From the NCBI GenBank assembly GCA_017411325.1, contig JAFQQJ010000039.1, positions 1-64,000 of the forward strand: 64,000 nt of DNA, written 5' to 3'. Below, in pieces: positions 1 through 8,444 of the stretch (the stretch's first letter is position 1; every line of letters begins with the position of its first letter). This DNA is from Clostridia bacterium. Lineage in GTDB: Bacteria > Bacillota > Clostridia > CAKSNL01 > HGM11501. The translations under genes and the position numbers were made by a program. The notes beneath the pieces are model-generated. The model was not told the origin of the DNA. It saw only the letters and a program-made list of their open reading frames with translations, and searched no databases.

Positions 1-28
1 CATTTCTACAACTATCAACGTATTCAAT

Positions 29-67
29 TAAAAACAAAACTGACACCACTTGAAAAGCGATGTCAGT
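29..67 (-). terminator. Weak candidate terminator behind the SGNH hydrolase
   Basis: On the minus strand a 7-bp stem (ACTGACA/TGTCAGT, 15-base loop) is followed by a T-rich run interrupted by single bases. It sits about 90 bases past the SGNH hydrolase stop. The stem is short and the T-run is imperfect, so this is only a candidate. Nothing else is seen in the first 159 bases. Confidence 0.35.
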
Positions 68-159
68 ATGTTGCTAAATTTTAATTTAATCTACCATAAA
101 GGTCTTTTTTGTGCTGTCCGTACAAATTGGGGCACAACATTTTCCGTGTGGGGCTTTTC

Positions 160-864
160 TTATATCATATCCTTTAATTCTTCCCAGATTGCGTCGGCAA
201 TGGCTTCCATGCCCTTGTCGCCGGGGTGGGCGGCAACGCCGGAATGCTCGAAAAGTCCTATTGCCTTCATTTCAGGATTTTCCCCGAGCAGGCCTAAATC
301 GTGAGCCTTTTTTCCGTATTCGGCTGCAACCTCGATTAAGGCATTGTCAACCGGCTCTTTAATCCAGAAGTTTGTGGTGAAGATAATTTTTGCATCGGGA
401 TTTTCGCTTGTTAAATACTTAAGCAGGTGTCTTATACCTTCTTTAAAATCGTGGGCGTTAAAATCCTCAAGAAGCACATTTTCACCGAGGCGGTAAATTA
501 AAATATCGGGTGCGAAGTTTTTTGCAACGAAGAATTTATCATAAACCGCATCGTCCCAGAAGGCACGCTCCCAGGCGGCACACTGTGCTATGCAAAAAGC
601 GGCGTTTTCGTCTTTTTCCAAAACTCTTTTGGATAAGATATGTACATAGTCCTTGTCGATGGATGACGCAGCCATACCAAAATCGTTCGGCCAACCGATG
701 GACTCATTGACTCCGTGGCGGGTGATGGAGTTTCCTGCATACATAATTCTTACTCCGCATCCGTCCTTATTTATAAAAGAAATATAATTACTTACATCAA
801 GCTGATTTTTTGCATCAACGGTGTTTGCCTTGTCGGCGGTGGATTTACTTCTGTCAAAAGCCAT
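160..864 (-). CDS. SGNH/GDSL-type hydrolase, cytosolic
   Basis: A 234-residue protein with SGNH-hydrolase blocks: GNSITRHG (Ser46 as likely nucleophile), RLGEN at 125-129 in the block III position (Gly/Asn oxyanion residues) and HPGDKG with His213. Such enzymes are esterases, often deacetylating or deacylating carbohydrates. The Asp normally three residues before the catalytic His is not there (Val210), so the triad may be a dyad or use another acid. No signal peptide or membrane segment is visible. AAAGGAG lies 8 bases before the ATG. It diverges from the PHP gene and appears monocistronic. The substrate is unknown. Confidence 0.75.
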   Translation of the reverse strand: MAFDRSKSTADKANTVDAKNQLDVSNYISFINKDGCGVRIMYAGNSITRHGVNESIGWPNDFGMAASSIDKDYVHILSKRVLEKDENAAFCIAQCAAWERAFWDDAVYDKFFVAKNFAPDILIYRLGENVLLEDFNAHDFKEGIRHLLKYLTSENPDAKIIFTTNFWIKEPVDNALIEVAAEYGKKAHDLGLLGENPEMKAIGLFEHSGVAAHPGDKGMEAIADAIWEELKDMI

Positions 865-892
865 ATGAATTCTCCTTTAACTGTTTTTATTT

Positions 893-921
893 AATTTACA
901 TTAAATTCATTTCTGTGTCAA
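893..921 (-). promoter_or_regulatory. Promoter of the SGNH hydrolase gene
   Basis: On the minus strand TTGACA (916-921) and TAAATT (893-898) are separated by 17 bases, about 30 bases upstream of the start codon. The -35 is a perfect consensus. Its -35 lies only 9 bases from the -35 of the divergent PHP-gene promoter. Confidence 0.6.
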
Positions 922-930
922 TAGTATTAA

Positions 931-959
931 TTGACTTTTTGCGAGAAAAAATGTATAAT
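931..959 (+). promoter_or_regulatory. Promoter of the PHP-LOG gene pair
   Basis: TTGACT (931-936), a 17-base spacer and a perfect TATAAT (954-959). It lies 19 bases before the chosen ATG, so the leader is very short. Confidence 0.75.
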
Positions 960-977
960 AAGTAAGAGGTGAGGCAT

Positions 978-1661
978 ATGAAATATATGGACATACATTC
1001 ACACACCTATTATTCGGGATGCGGAAAGGACGAACCACACGTTATAATTGACAAGGCAATTGAATCGGGGATAAAGCTTTTCGGAATTTGCGACCATAAT
1101 TACGGAATAGGACAAAGGAAGGAAGAATACAGTAAGCTTATAAACTCTCTTAAAAAGGAGTATGAAGGAAAAATTACACTTCTTTGCGGTATTGAAATTT
1201 CCGTTATTCCGGAAAAGTACGATATGACGGAGGATGACTATAAGCTTTTTGACTATTGCTTAATAGAAAACCCCGATTCCGAAGGGAAGATTTCGGAGCA
1301 TAACCTTTTTGAGTTTTTAGACAGCATAAAGATTAAAAAGGGAATAGCGCATACAGACCTTTTTGCAGCAGCGGAAAAAAGGAATATGGCGTCCGAAGAA
1401 TTTTTCAAAAGACTGGCTGATACCGGGACATTCTGGGAAATGAACGTAAATTACGATTCCATTCACAGCTACCGTGAGCACGAATATGTGAAACGCTTTT
1501 TTGAAAGCGAAACACAGCAGAAAATAATAAAGGATTCAGGCGTTTATGTAAGCATCGGCTTTGACGGGCACAGAATTGAAGATTACCTTGGAGACAGGGT
1601 TATTGAATACAATAAAAAGTTGGAACAAACAGGTGTTAAAACCGCCGATTTGTTGTTCTGA
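978..1661 (+). CDS. PHP-domain metal-dependent phosphoesterase
   Basis: A 227-residue PHP-fold protein. The metal-binding signatures are visible: MDIHSHTYYS at the N terminus (HxH), GICDHN near residue 40, an internal AHTDLF and GFDGH near the C terminus. The family hydrolyses phosphoesters (histidinol phosphatase, nucleotidases, polymerase proofreading domains). This short stand-alone form is closest in layout to histidinol-phosphatase-like proteins, but no his genes are near, so the substrate is open. A GTG at 969 is in frame, but GAGGTGAGG (967-975) is placed to serve the ATG at 978, so that start is used. The LOG gene follows after 11 bases. Confidence 0.75.
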   Translation: MKYMDIHSHTYYSGCGKDEPHVIIDKAIESGIKLFGICDHNYGIGQRKEEYSKLINSLKKEYEGKITLLCGIEISVIPEKYDMTEDDYKLFDYCLIENPDSEGKISEHNLFEFLDSIKIKKGIAHTDLFAAAEKRNMASEEFFKRLADTGTFWEMNVNYDSIHSYREHEYVKRFFESETQQKIIKDSGVYVSIGFDGHRIEDYLGDRVIEYNKKLEQTGVKTADLLF

Positions 1662-1672
1662 AAGGAGAAATT

Positions 1673-2251
1673 ATGAACATTTGTGTATTTGGCGCAGCAT
1701 CTGAAAAAATTGACAGAAAGTACATCGAAAAGGTGGAAATGCTGGGAGAAATTCTTGCAAAACGTGGGCACAACCTTGTGTTCGGTGCAGGCGGAAGCGG
1801 CCTTATGGGTGCGGCGGCACGCGGAGCGCACAGGGGCGGTGCAAAAATTTACGGCGTAATACCTTCGTTTTTTAAAGAAGAAGGTGTGGAAGTAATTTTC
1901 GATAAGTGCACCGAGCTTATTTTCACCGAAACAATGAGGGAGAGAAAGGCAAAAATGGAGGAGCTTTCCGACGCCTTTTTGGTTGTTCCGGGCGGTATCG
2001 GCACCTATGAGGAATTTTTTGAAATCCTCACATTGAAACAGCTTAAGCAGCATAAAAAGCCCATTGCGGTATATAATTTTGAAGGCTATTACAACGACAT
2101 TGACGTAAGTATGAAAAACGCCATTGAGAAGAAATTTATTGCAGATAACTGTTTAAGCCTTTACCATTTTTCAGAGGATATGGAGGACATTTTTGACTAT
2201 ATCGAAAACGACCACATTCCCGATTATGATATCAAGGATTTGAAATTATGA
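1673..2251 (+). CDS. LOG-family nucleoside 5'-monophosphate phosphoribohydrolase
   Basis: A 192-residue Rossmann-like protein of the LOG/TIGR00730 family. The hallmark PGGIGTYEEFFE (PGGxGTxxE) is complete, preceded by a glycine-rich GAGGSGLMGAAARGA loop and MRERK. Family members cleave the N-glycosidic bond of nucleoside 5'-monophosphates, including cytokinin ribotides in plants. In bacteria they are usually thought to act in nucleotide salvage or housecleaning. AAAGGAG lies 6 bases before the ATG. It is probably cotranscribed with the PHP phosphoesterase, which would make a small nucleotide or phosphoester degradation pair. A terminator follows directly. Confidence 0.85.
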   Translation: MNICVFGAASEKIDRKYIEKVEMLGEILAKRGHNLVFGAGGSGLMGAAARGAHRGGAKIYGVIPSFFKEEGVEVIFDKCTELIFTETMRERKAKMEELSDAFLVVPGGIGTYEEFFEILTLKQLKQHKKPIAVYNFEGYYNDIDVSMKNAIEKKFIADNCLSLYHFSEDMEDIFDYIENDHIPDYDIKDLKL

Positions 2252-2259
2252 TTAATTAT

Positions 2260-2292
2260 ACACAGACCTTAAAAACGTCTGTGTATTTTTTT
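2260..2292 (+). terminator. Terminator of the PHP-LOG operon
   Basis: A perfect 8-bp stem ACACAGAC/GTCTGTGT (2260-2267 and 2277-2284) with a 9-base loop is followed by A and seven T. It begins 9 bases after the LOG stop codon. Confidence 0.85.
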
Positions 2293-2301
2293 ATCCTGAT
2301 A

Positions 2302-2330
2302 TTGACTTAAAGGCAAAAAAATGGTAAAAT
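2302..2330 (+). promoter_or_regulatory. Promoter of the mutS2 operon
   Basis: TTGACT (2302-2307), 17 bases, then TAAAAT (2325-2330) with an extended -10 (TGG directly before). It lies 41 bases upstream of the mutS2 ATG. Confidence 0.75.
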
Positions 2331-2370
2331 AAAATAGTATAAATATGCAGAAATTTTATGAGGCAAAACT

Positions 2371-4749
2371 ATGGAAGAAAGAAACTTAAAAGTACTTGAA
2401 TATGATAAAATACTTAAAATGCTTTCGGAAAAGGCAGTTTGTGCAAAGACAAAGGAAAACGCCCTTAATTTAAGACCGACGACCGACCGCATTGAAGCAG
2501 AAAGGCTTCTTGCCCAGGCGGACGAGGCCTTCCGCTTTACCGTAAAGCATCAGGAAGCGCCCATTGCTCCTTTAACGGATATTGTGCCCACATTAAAAAG
2601 GGCAGAGGTGGGGGCTTGTTTATCCTGCCGCGAAATAAAAAACGTAGGTCACGTTTTAAGGGTTACAAGACTTCTTAAGGCTTATATGCGAAATCACGAT
2701 GAGGAATATTACCCTCTTTTGGATATTGTATCCGAATGTATGGCGGAGCTTCCCGGCCTTGAAAGGGAGATTGACCGATGCATTCTTTCCGATGATGAGC
2801 TGGCGGACGATGCATCAAGCGAGCTTTATTCAATCCGCCGCAGAATGGAAAAGCTGTCGGATAAGATAAGGGATGTGCTTTCCGAAATGATAAAGTCGGA
2901 AAGATACAGAAACGCCCTTCAGGAAAGCCTTGTTACTATGCGAAACGGAAGATATGTTCTTCCCGTAAAGTCGGAGCACAGGGGAAGCGTTTCGGGTATC
3001 GTCCACGACGCCTCGGGCTCCGGTGCAACGGTTTTCGTTGAGCCTATGCAGGTTGTTGAAATTAACAACGAAATCCATAAGCTTGTGGGAATGGAAAAGG
3101 AAGAAATTGAAAGAATCCTTTCAGAGTTTACCTCACAGATTGCCGATTACAGAGTGCAGATAGGCGATAACTATAAATATATCCTGGAAGCCGATATGAT
3201 TTTTGCAAGGGCGCGTCTTGCCCTTGATATGGATGCAACCGTGCCTGAACTTAACGATGACGGCGTTATAGAAATCCATAAAGGCCGCCATCCCTTGATT
3301 GATAAAAGAAAGGTCGTTCCCGTGGATGTGTACCTCGGCCGTGATTTTGATACTCTTGTTATAACCGGCCCCAACACCGGCGGTAAAACGGTTACCCTTA
3401 AAACATTGGGGCTTTTTACCCTTATGGCGCAGACGGGGCTTATGATTCCCGCAAAGGAAGGTAGCTGTCTTTCTGTCTTTACCAGGGTTTTTGCCGACAT
3501 CGGTGATGAGCAGAGCATCGAACAGTCCCTTTCCACATTTTCAAGCCATATGGTAAATATAGTTAAAATATTAAACGAGGCAGACGATAAGTCCCTTGTA
3601 TTATTCGACGAGCTCGGTGCGGGAACCGATCCTGCGGAGGGTGCGGCACTTGCTATGGCAATACTGGAATATGTAAGGGCGTCGGGTGCTAAAACCGCCG
3701 CAACAACCCACTACAGCGAGGTTAAGCTTTATGCTCTTTCAACAGACAGGGTGGAAAATGCCGCCTGCGAATTTGACCTTGCTACATTAAGCCCCACATA
3801 CCGTCTTTTAATCGGAATCCCCGGAAAAAGTAATGCCTTTGCCATTGCATCAAAGCTTGGCGTAAGCGATTATATCATAGGAAAGGCAAAGGAAAACCTT
3901 ACTGCGGAAAATATCCACTTTGAAGATCTTGTGACGGAGCTTGAGAAAAACAAGCAGGAAGCAGAAGCGGCAAAGGAAGAAGCGGAAAGAATAAGGCAGG
4001 AAAACTATTCCGCCAAAAAGAAGCTTACAGATGATAAGAGCCGTATAGACAAGCAGAAGGACAGCTTGCTTCAGGATGCAAGACGTGAGGCAAAGAGGAT
4101 TGTGGAAGCGGCTAAAAAGCAGACCGAAGAAATGCTTGAAGAGGTTAAAAAGGCATTAAATGAGGACGATAAATCCAAGGCAAAGAAAACGGCGGAGGAG
4201 ATAAGAAAACGTCTTCGTGAAGAGGAAAATGCACTTTCCGACAAGCTTTCCGAAAACGTACTGATGCCGAAGAACAATAAAATTCCCAAAAACCTTCTGC
4301 TCGGTCAGGAGGTTGAGGTATTAACTCTCGGTCAAAGGGCAAATGTTATGACGCTGCCCGACGCCAAAGGTAACTTAATCGTGCAGACGGGTATATTAAA
4401 AGTAACCGTTAATATCTCTGCCTTAAGAGTAGTTGAGGATAAAATAAAGGTGCCCGAGAAAAAGGTTAAAAGCATTGATAAAACCAGGGTTTCCAAAACC
4501 CAGACCGCATCAACGGAGCTGGATTTACGTGGCCTTATGTCAGACGAAGCCTTTATGGAGCTTGAAAAGTTTATTGATGACGCTGTTTTAGCGAAAATTG
4601 AAACCGTAAGGGTAATTCACGGTAAGGGAACAGGGGTGCTTCGAGCAATGGTGCATCAGTATTGCCGTCAGGAAAAGAGGATAAAATCCTTCCGCCTCGG
4701 CGCTTACGGCGAGGGTGAAGCGGGCGTTACCGTAATTACAATAAAGTGA
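2371..4749 (+). CDS. mutS2: Endonuclease MutS2 (Smr-domain MutS homologue)
   Basis: A 792-residue protein with the usual MutS2 order: MutS core and clamp (about 1-320), ATPase with Walker A GPNTGGKT at 333-340 and Walker B LVLFDE at 409-414, a charged coiled-coil (about 510-640) and a C-terminal Smr nuclease domain with LDLRG and HGKGTGVLR. MutS2 lacks the mismatch-recognition domain. It is linked to suppression of homologous recombination and, in Bacillus, to collided-ribosome rescue. GAGG lies 7 bases before the ATG. It heads an operon with the NUDIX and U32 genes. Length matches the family (about 780-790). Confidence 0.95.
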   Translation: MEERNLKVLEYDKILKMLSEKAVCAKTKENALNLRPTTDRIEAERLLAQADEAFRFTVKHQEAPIAPLTDIVPTLKRAEVGACLSCREIKNVGHVLRVTRLLKAYMRNHDEEYYPLLDIVSECMAELPGLEREIDRCILSDDELADDASSELYSIRRRMEKLSDKIRDVLSEMIKSERYRNALQESLVTMRNGRYVLPVKSEHRGSVSGIVHDASGSGATVFVEPMQVVEINNEIHKLVGMEKEEIERILSEFTSQIADYRVQIGDNYKYILEADMIFARARLALDMDATVPELNDDGVIEIHKGRHPLIDKRKVVPVDVYLGRDFDTLVITGPNTGGKTVTLKTLGLFTLMAQTGLMIPAKEGSCLSVFTRVFADIGDEQSIEQSLSTFSSHMVNIVKILNEADDKSLVLFDELGAGTDPAEGAALAMAILEYVRASGAKTAATTHYSEVKLYALSTDRVENAACEFDLATLSPTYRLLIGIPGKSNAFAIASKLGVSDYIIGKAKENLTAENIHFEDLVTELEKNKQEAEAAKEEAERIRQENYSAKKKLTDDKSRIDKQKDSLLQDARREAKRIVEAAKKQTEEMLEEVKKALNEDDKSKAKKTAEEIRKRLREEENALSDKLSENVLMPKNNKIPKNLLLGQEVEVLTLGQRANVMTLPDAKGNLIVQTGILKVTVNISALRVVEDKIKVPEKKVKSIDKTRVSKTQTASTELDLRGLMSDEAFMELEKFIDDAVLAKIETVRVIHGKGTGVLRAMVHQYCRQEKRIKSFRLGAYGEGEAGVTVITIK

Positions 4750-4756
4750 GGTTAAT

Positions 4757-5305
4757 ATGGAGCTTTTTGAAAAAGAAATTTCAAGAAAATATGTGTTTGA
4801 AGGTAAAATATTCAAAGTCCGCTGTGATAAGGTTACTCTTCCTGACGGAAAAAAAGCCGACCGGGAGATAATCGAGCACAGCGGAGGAAGCGGTGTTTTG
4901 GCTGTTACTGAAAATGACGAAATCCTTCTTGTTAAGCAATACCGTCGCCCTTATGATGAAATTACTTACGAAATTCCCGCAGGAAAACTTAATCCCGGAG
5001 AAAATCCAAAGGAAGCGGCTTTAAGGGAGCTTTCAGAGGAAACGGGATACGAGGCGGAAGGATTGGTTGATTTCGGTAAAATCTATCCTTCGCCCGGGTA
5101 TCTTTCCGAAATTGTATATATCTTTTTTGCGAAAAATGTAAAAAAGACGGGCGATGCCCACACAGACGATGACGAATATCTTTCCCTTGTTAAAATGCCT
5201 GTGGAAGAAGCAAGAAAGCTGATTGAAGAGGGCAGGCATTTTTACGATGCCAAAACAATAATTGCGATTACAAAATATCTTTTAATGAAAGACAAATTAA
5301 ACTGA
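4757..5305 (+). CDS. NUDIX hydrolase, ADP-ribose pyrophosphatase type
   Basis: A 182-residue protein with a complete Nudix box: Gly, five residues, Glu, seven residues, REL-SEE-TGY, starting at GKLNPGEN. The preceding PYDEITYEIPAG segment is typical of the NudF/ADP-ribose pyrophosphatase branch, which hydrolyses ADP-ribose to AMP and ribose 5-phosphate. It begins 7 bases behind the mutS2 stop with a GAGG site and is followed 13 bases later by the U32 gene, so one transcript is likely. The exact nucleotide substrate is inferred from the family. Confidence 0.88.
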   Translation: MELFEKEISRKYVFEGKIFKVRCDKVTLPDGKKADREIIEHSGGSGVLAVTENDEILLVKQYRRPYDEITYEIPAGKLNPGENPKEAALRELSEETGYEAEGLVDFGKIYPSPGYLSEIVYIFFAKNVKKTGDAHTDDDEYLSLVKMPVEEARKLIEEGRHFYDAKTIIAITKYLLMKDKLN

Positions 5306-5318
5306 AAGGAGTGTTATT

Positions 5319-7331
5319 ATGGGGATAGAGCTTCTTGCTCCCGGCGGAAGCTTTGATGCCGTAAAAGCGGCGGTATCTTCGGGTGCCGATGCGGTTTATG
5401 TCGGGGCATCTCGCTTCAGCGCAAGGCAAAATGCAATAAATTTCGATTCCGAAGAGCTTAAAAGAGCCGTAAGCTACTGCCATATAAGAGGAGTAAAGGT
5501 CTATCTTGCCATCAACACTCTTATTCATGATCATGAATTTTATGAAGCCTTAAGCGTTGCAAAAGAGGCTTATGAAAGCGGAATAGATGCATATATCGTT
5601 CAGGATTTGGGGCTTTGCAGAGCACTTTATGAAAACTTTGATGCTCCTGTTCACGGAAGCACACAGATGACGGTGTTTGACGAAAACGGCCTTGGCTATC
5701 TTAAAAAAATGGGAATTAAGCGCGCCGTTCTTTCAAGAGAATGCAGAAAAGCGGAAATTGCCGATATGGCGAAGATGAGCGGTATGGAGCTTGAGGTTTT
5801 CTGTCACGGTGCAATATGTATGAGCTATTCGGGGCAGTGCTTAATGAGCAGCTTCCTTGGCGGAAGAAGCGCAAACAGAGGGGAATGTGCCCAGCCCTGC
5901 CGCCTTCCTTACAGCATAGAGGGAAAAAACGGATACTTCTTAAGCCCCCGTGATTTAAGCCTGCTTTCGGAAATTCCCGACCTTATTAAAATGGGTGTTT
6001 CATCCCTTAAAATTGAAGGCAGAATGAAGGGCCCCTCCTATGTGGCAAGTGCTGTTACAGCTTTCAGAAAAACCATAGACAGAGGCTATGCCGATGAGGA
6101 AGACAAAGAAAGATTGATCCGTGCCTTTTCCCGCGGCGGTGAATTTACAAAAGGGTGCTACGGAGGGATAAAGGGCGTCGGAATGATGAATATTGCTTCA
6201 TCCAACGACGATGTATTAAAAACCAATGATGCAGCGCTTATAAAGGAGCTTAAGCACCTCTGGGAAGACGGCAAGGAAATAAAGAAAATCCCCGTGGATA
6301 TGAGCTTTTCTGTTTCCGACGATGAAACAAGCCTTACCTTAAGCGACGGCGAAAACTATGCGACGGTAATATGCGAAACGGACAAAAGCGGAACGGGACG
6401 GGCGATTGACGAAGAGTTTTCAGAGGCTCAGCTTACAAAGCTTGGCGCAACGCCCTATACGGCAGAAAGCTTTACGGCAGATATAAAAACAGATGCTTAT
6501 TTCAAGACCTCTGCACTTAATGCCCTGAGGAGAGAAGCAACGGAAAAGCTTTCCCTGATGCGTGAAAAAACGAGGACATTTGATGGAGAGCTGAAACTGC
6601 CCCTTGTTAAAGAACGGGAAAAAGAAGAGTTTTCAGTGTATATAACGGCAGAAACCTTTGATCAGGCAGAAGCCCTCATAAATGCCGGTGCAGAAAATGT
6701 TTTCGTTCCCTGTAATCTTGCGGGAAAGACAAAGGCAAAGGGCGTTTACATTCCTGCGGTTTACGGAAAACTGCCCGACTCAATCGAGGAAGAATATATA
6801 CTTGCAGGAAGTATCGGCGCGGCAGAATACGGTATGAAGCTTAGAAAAAAGGTGATAGCAGATTACAGTATGAATCTTTCCAACAGCCATTCGGCAAATG
6901 AGTTTGAAAAGTGCGTAGTTTCCGCAGAGCTCAACCTTAAACAAGTTAAAAATATTGCGGATAAAATGCCATGCCTGTCTTTTGCCTACGGCTATCTGCC
7001 GTTGATGAAAAGCCGTAACTGTATAATAAAAACTGCAGGCAAGTGTGACGGGAAGGGATGCGGCAATTGCGATAAAAGCATATACATAAAAGACAGAAAG
7101 GATGTAAGCTTTTTCGTTAAATCCGACGGTGAATTCAATACTTTATATAACAGCGTGCCTCTTTTTATGGCGGACAGGCTTTCTGAAATAAAAAACAGTA
7201 AATTATCGGGCATAAGGCTTATGTTTACGAAAGAAAGCCCTGATGAATGCGTGAAAATTTACAAAATGTATCTGGGAAAAGAAAAGGCTTTGCCACCAAA
7301 AAATTATACCAGAGGATATTTTTACAAATGA
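5319..7331 (+). CDS. U32-family peptidase-like protein (RlhA/TrhP-type RNA hydroxylation candidate)
   Basis: A 670-residue U32 protein. It has the N-terminal LLAPGGSFDAVKAA barrel start and the signature EVFCHGAICMSYSGQC near 159-174, followed by two more cysteines (190, 194). A second cysteine cluster (KCDGKGCGNC) lies near the C terminus. U32 proteins were named collagenases, but several are now known to hydroxylate RNA, namely RlhA on 23S rRNA C2501 and TrhP on tRNA. The four-cysteine core fits an Fe-S or metal site. The length, near that of RlhA (about 650), favours this branch. The RNA target cannot be read from sequence. Confidence 0.85.
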   Translation: MGIELLAPGGSFDAVKAAVSSGADAVYVGASRFSARQNAINFDSEELKRAVSYCHIRGVKVYLAINTLIHDHEFYEALSVAKEAYESGIDAYIVQDLGLCRALYENFDAPVHGSTQMTVFDENGLGYLKKMGIKRAVLSRECRKAEIADMAKMSGMELEVFCHGAICMSYSGQCLMSSFLGGRSANRGECAQPCRLPYSIEGKNGYFLSPRDLSLLSEIPDLIKMGVSSLKIEGRMKGPSYVASAVTAFRKTIDRGYADEEDKERLIRAFSRGGEFTKGCYGGIKGVGMMNIASSNDDVLKTNDAALIKELKHLWEDGKEIKKIPVDMSFSVSDDETSLTLSDGENYATVICETDKSGTGRAIDEEFSEAQLTKLGATPYTAESFTADIKTDAYFKTSALNALRREATEKLSLMREKTRTFDGELKLPLVKEREKEEFSVYITAETFDQAEALINAGAENVFVPCNLAGKTKAKGVYIPAVYGKLPDSIEEEYILAGSIGAAEYGMKLRKKVIADYSMNLSNSHSANEFEKCVVSAELNLKQVKNIADKMPCLSFAYGYLPLMKSRNCIIKTAGKCDGKGCGNCDKSIYIKDRKDVSFFVKSDGEFNTLYNSVPLFMADRLSEIKNSKLSGIRLMFTKESPDECVKIYKMYLGKEKALPPKNYTRGYFYK

Positions 7332-7344
7332 CAGCAAAAAAAGC

Positions 7345-7373
7345 TTTAAAAATTTCCCGGTTTGTGGTAAAAT
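7345..7373 (+). promoter_or_regulatory. Extended -10 promoter before dut
   Basis: TAAAAT (7368-7373) is preceded by TGG, an extended -10. The -35 region (TTTAAA at 7345-7350, 17-base spacer) is weak. It lies 33 bases before the dut ATG and probably starts the long dut-to-pgsA transcript. Confidence 0.55.
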
Positions 7374-7406
7374 ATTAGAGAGTGTTTAAATTTGGAGGAG
7401 AAATAA

Positions 7407-7844
7407 ATGTTTGAAGTTAAAATAAAGAAATTATCGGAGGGTGTAAATCTTCCTTCATATCAGACCGAAGGTGCGGCGGGAATGGATATTTCCGCTTATC
7501 TTGCTGAGGATGTGATATTAAATCCAATGGAACGTAAGCTTATTCCCACAGGCTTTGCCATTGCAGTTCCCGACGGTTATGCAGCATATTTGTATGCAAG
7601 AAGCGGTCTTGCCTCCAAAAAGGGAATAACCCTTCCCAACTGTGTGGGCGTAATTGATTCAGATTACAGAGGAGAGGTAAAGGTTGCGCTCGTTAATCTT
7701 TCTGACGAGCCCTTTGAAATTAAAAACGGAGACAGAATTGCCCAGATGGTTATATCTCCCGTAATTCAGGCAATACTTAAAGAGGTGGACGAGCTTTCAG
7801 AGACCGAAAGAGCCGGCGGAGGTTTCGGCTCAACAGGTGTATAA
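7407..7844 (+). CDS. dut: Deoxyuridine 5'-triphosphate nucleotidohydrolase
   Basis: A 145-residue trimeric-type dUTPase with all five motifs: AGMDISAY (1), YARSGLASKKGI (2), GVIDSDYRGEV (3), NGDRIAQMVI (4) and the C-terminal arm RAGGGFGSTG (5). It converts dUTP to dUMP and pyrophosphate. This keeps uracil out of DNA and feeds thymidylate synthase (thyA lies at 57.4 kb). GGAGGAG lies before the ATG. It opens the dut-maf-mre operon. Confidence 0.96.
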   Translation: MFEVKIKKLSEGVNLPSYQTEGAAGMDISAYLAEDVILNPMERKLIPTGFAIAVPDGYAAYLYARSGLASKKGITLPNCVGVIDSDYRGEVKVALVNLSDEPFEIKNGDRIAQMVISPVIQAILKEVDELSETERAGGGFGSTGV

Positions 7845-7862
7845 AATCCGGAGTTGATAAAA

Positions 7863-8441
7863 ATGAAATATATACTTGCATCAATGTCTCCGAGGAGAAA
7901 AGAAATACTTTCCGATATGGGGCTCACATTTACGGTTGAGCCTGCGGACATTGACGAAAATATCGGGGTAAAAGAGCCTGATATGTTGGTTCGTGAACTT
8001 TCGCTTCTTAAAGCGACGCATATAGCAAAAAAGCATACAGGGGAAGAATCTCTCATAATTGCGGCAGATACCGTTGTGGCATTGAACGGAGAAATCCTCG
8101 GAAAGCCTTCTGATGAGGCTGATGCCGAAAGAATGCTTAAGACACTTTCGGGGAATACTCATTCTGTATACACGGGATACTGTGTATCTGACACCAAAAC
8201 AGGAAAAACCGTTGCAAAGTGTGCAGAGACGAAGGTTACTTTCAGAACCCTTTCGGATGAAGAAATTGATAAATACATAGCCGGCGGCTCTCCGATGGAC
8301 AAGGCAGGAGCATATGGCATCCAGGATGAGGGCGGTGCTTTCGTAAGCGGAACCGACGGTGAATTTTCAAATGTTGTGGGGCTTCCGAAAGAAGCGCTTA
8401 CAAAATTACTTAAAGAAGAGTTTATCTTTGAAGGGAGATAA
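7863..8441 (+). CDS. maf: Maf-family nucleotide pyrophosphatase
   Basis: A 192-residue Maf/YhdE/YceF protein with N-terminal LASMSPRRKEIL (the S-x-S-x-RR-x-x-L signature), IAADTVV with the catalytic Asp, and DKAGAYGIQ. Maf proteins hydrolyse dTTP, UTP and modified nucleotides and were first linked to septum inhibition. A TTG at 7854 is in frame. CCGGAG (7848-7853), however, is correctly spaced for the ATG at 7863 and that start matches the family N terminus. Maf next to mreB is a conserved Firmicutes order, although radC, often between them, is absent. Confidence 0.93.
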   Translation: MKYILASMSPRRKEILSDMGLTFTVEPADIDENIGVKEPDMLVRELSLLKATHIAKKHTGEESLIIAADTVVALNGEILGKPSDEADAERMLKTLSGNTHSVYTGYCVSDTKTGKTVAKCAETKVTFRTLSDEEIDKYIAGGSPMDKAGAYGIQDEGGAFVSGTDGEFSNVVGLPKEALTKLLKEEFIFEGR

Positions 8442-8444
8442 AAA

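Noticed and set aside
1583..2053. A 156-codon minus-strand frame
   Set aside because: It lies wholly across the PHP and LOG genes on the other strand, has no ribosome binding site and no recognisable domain.
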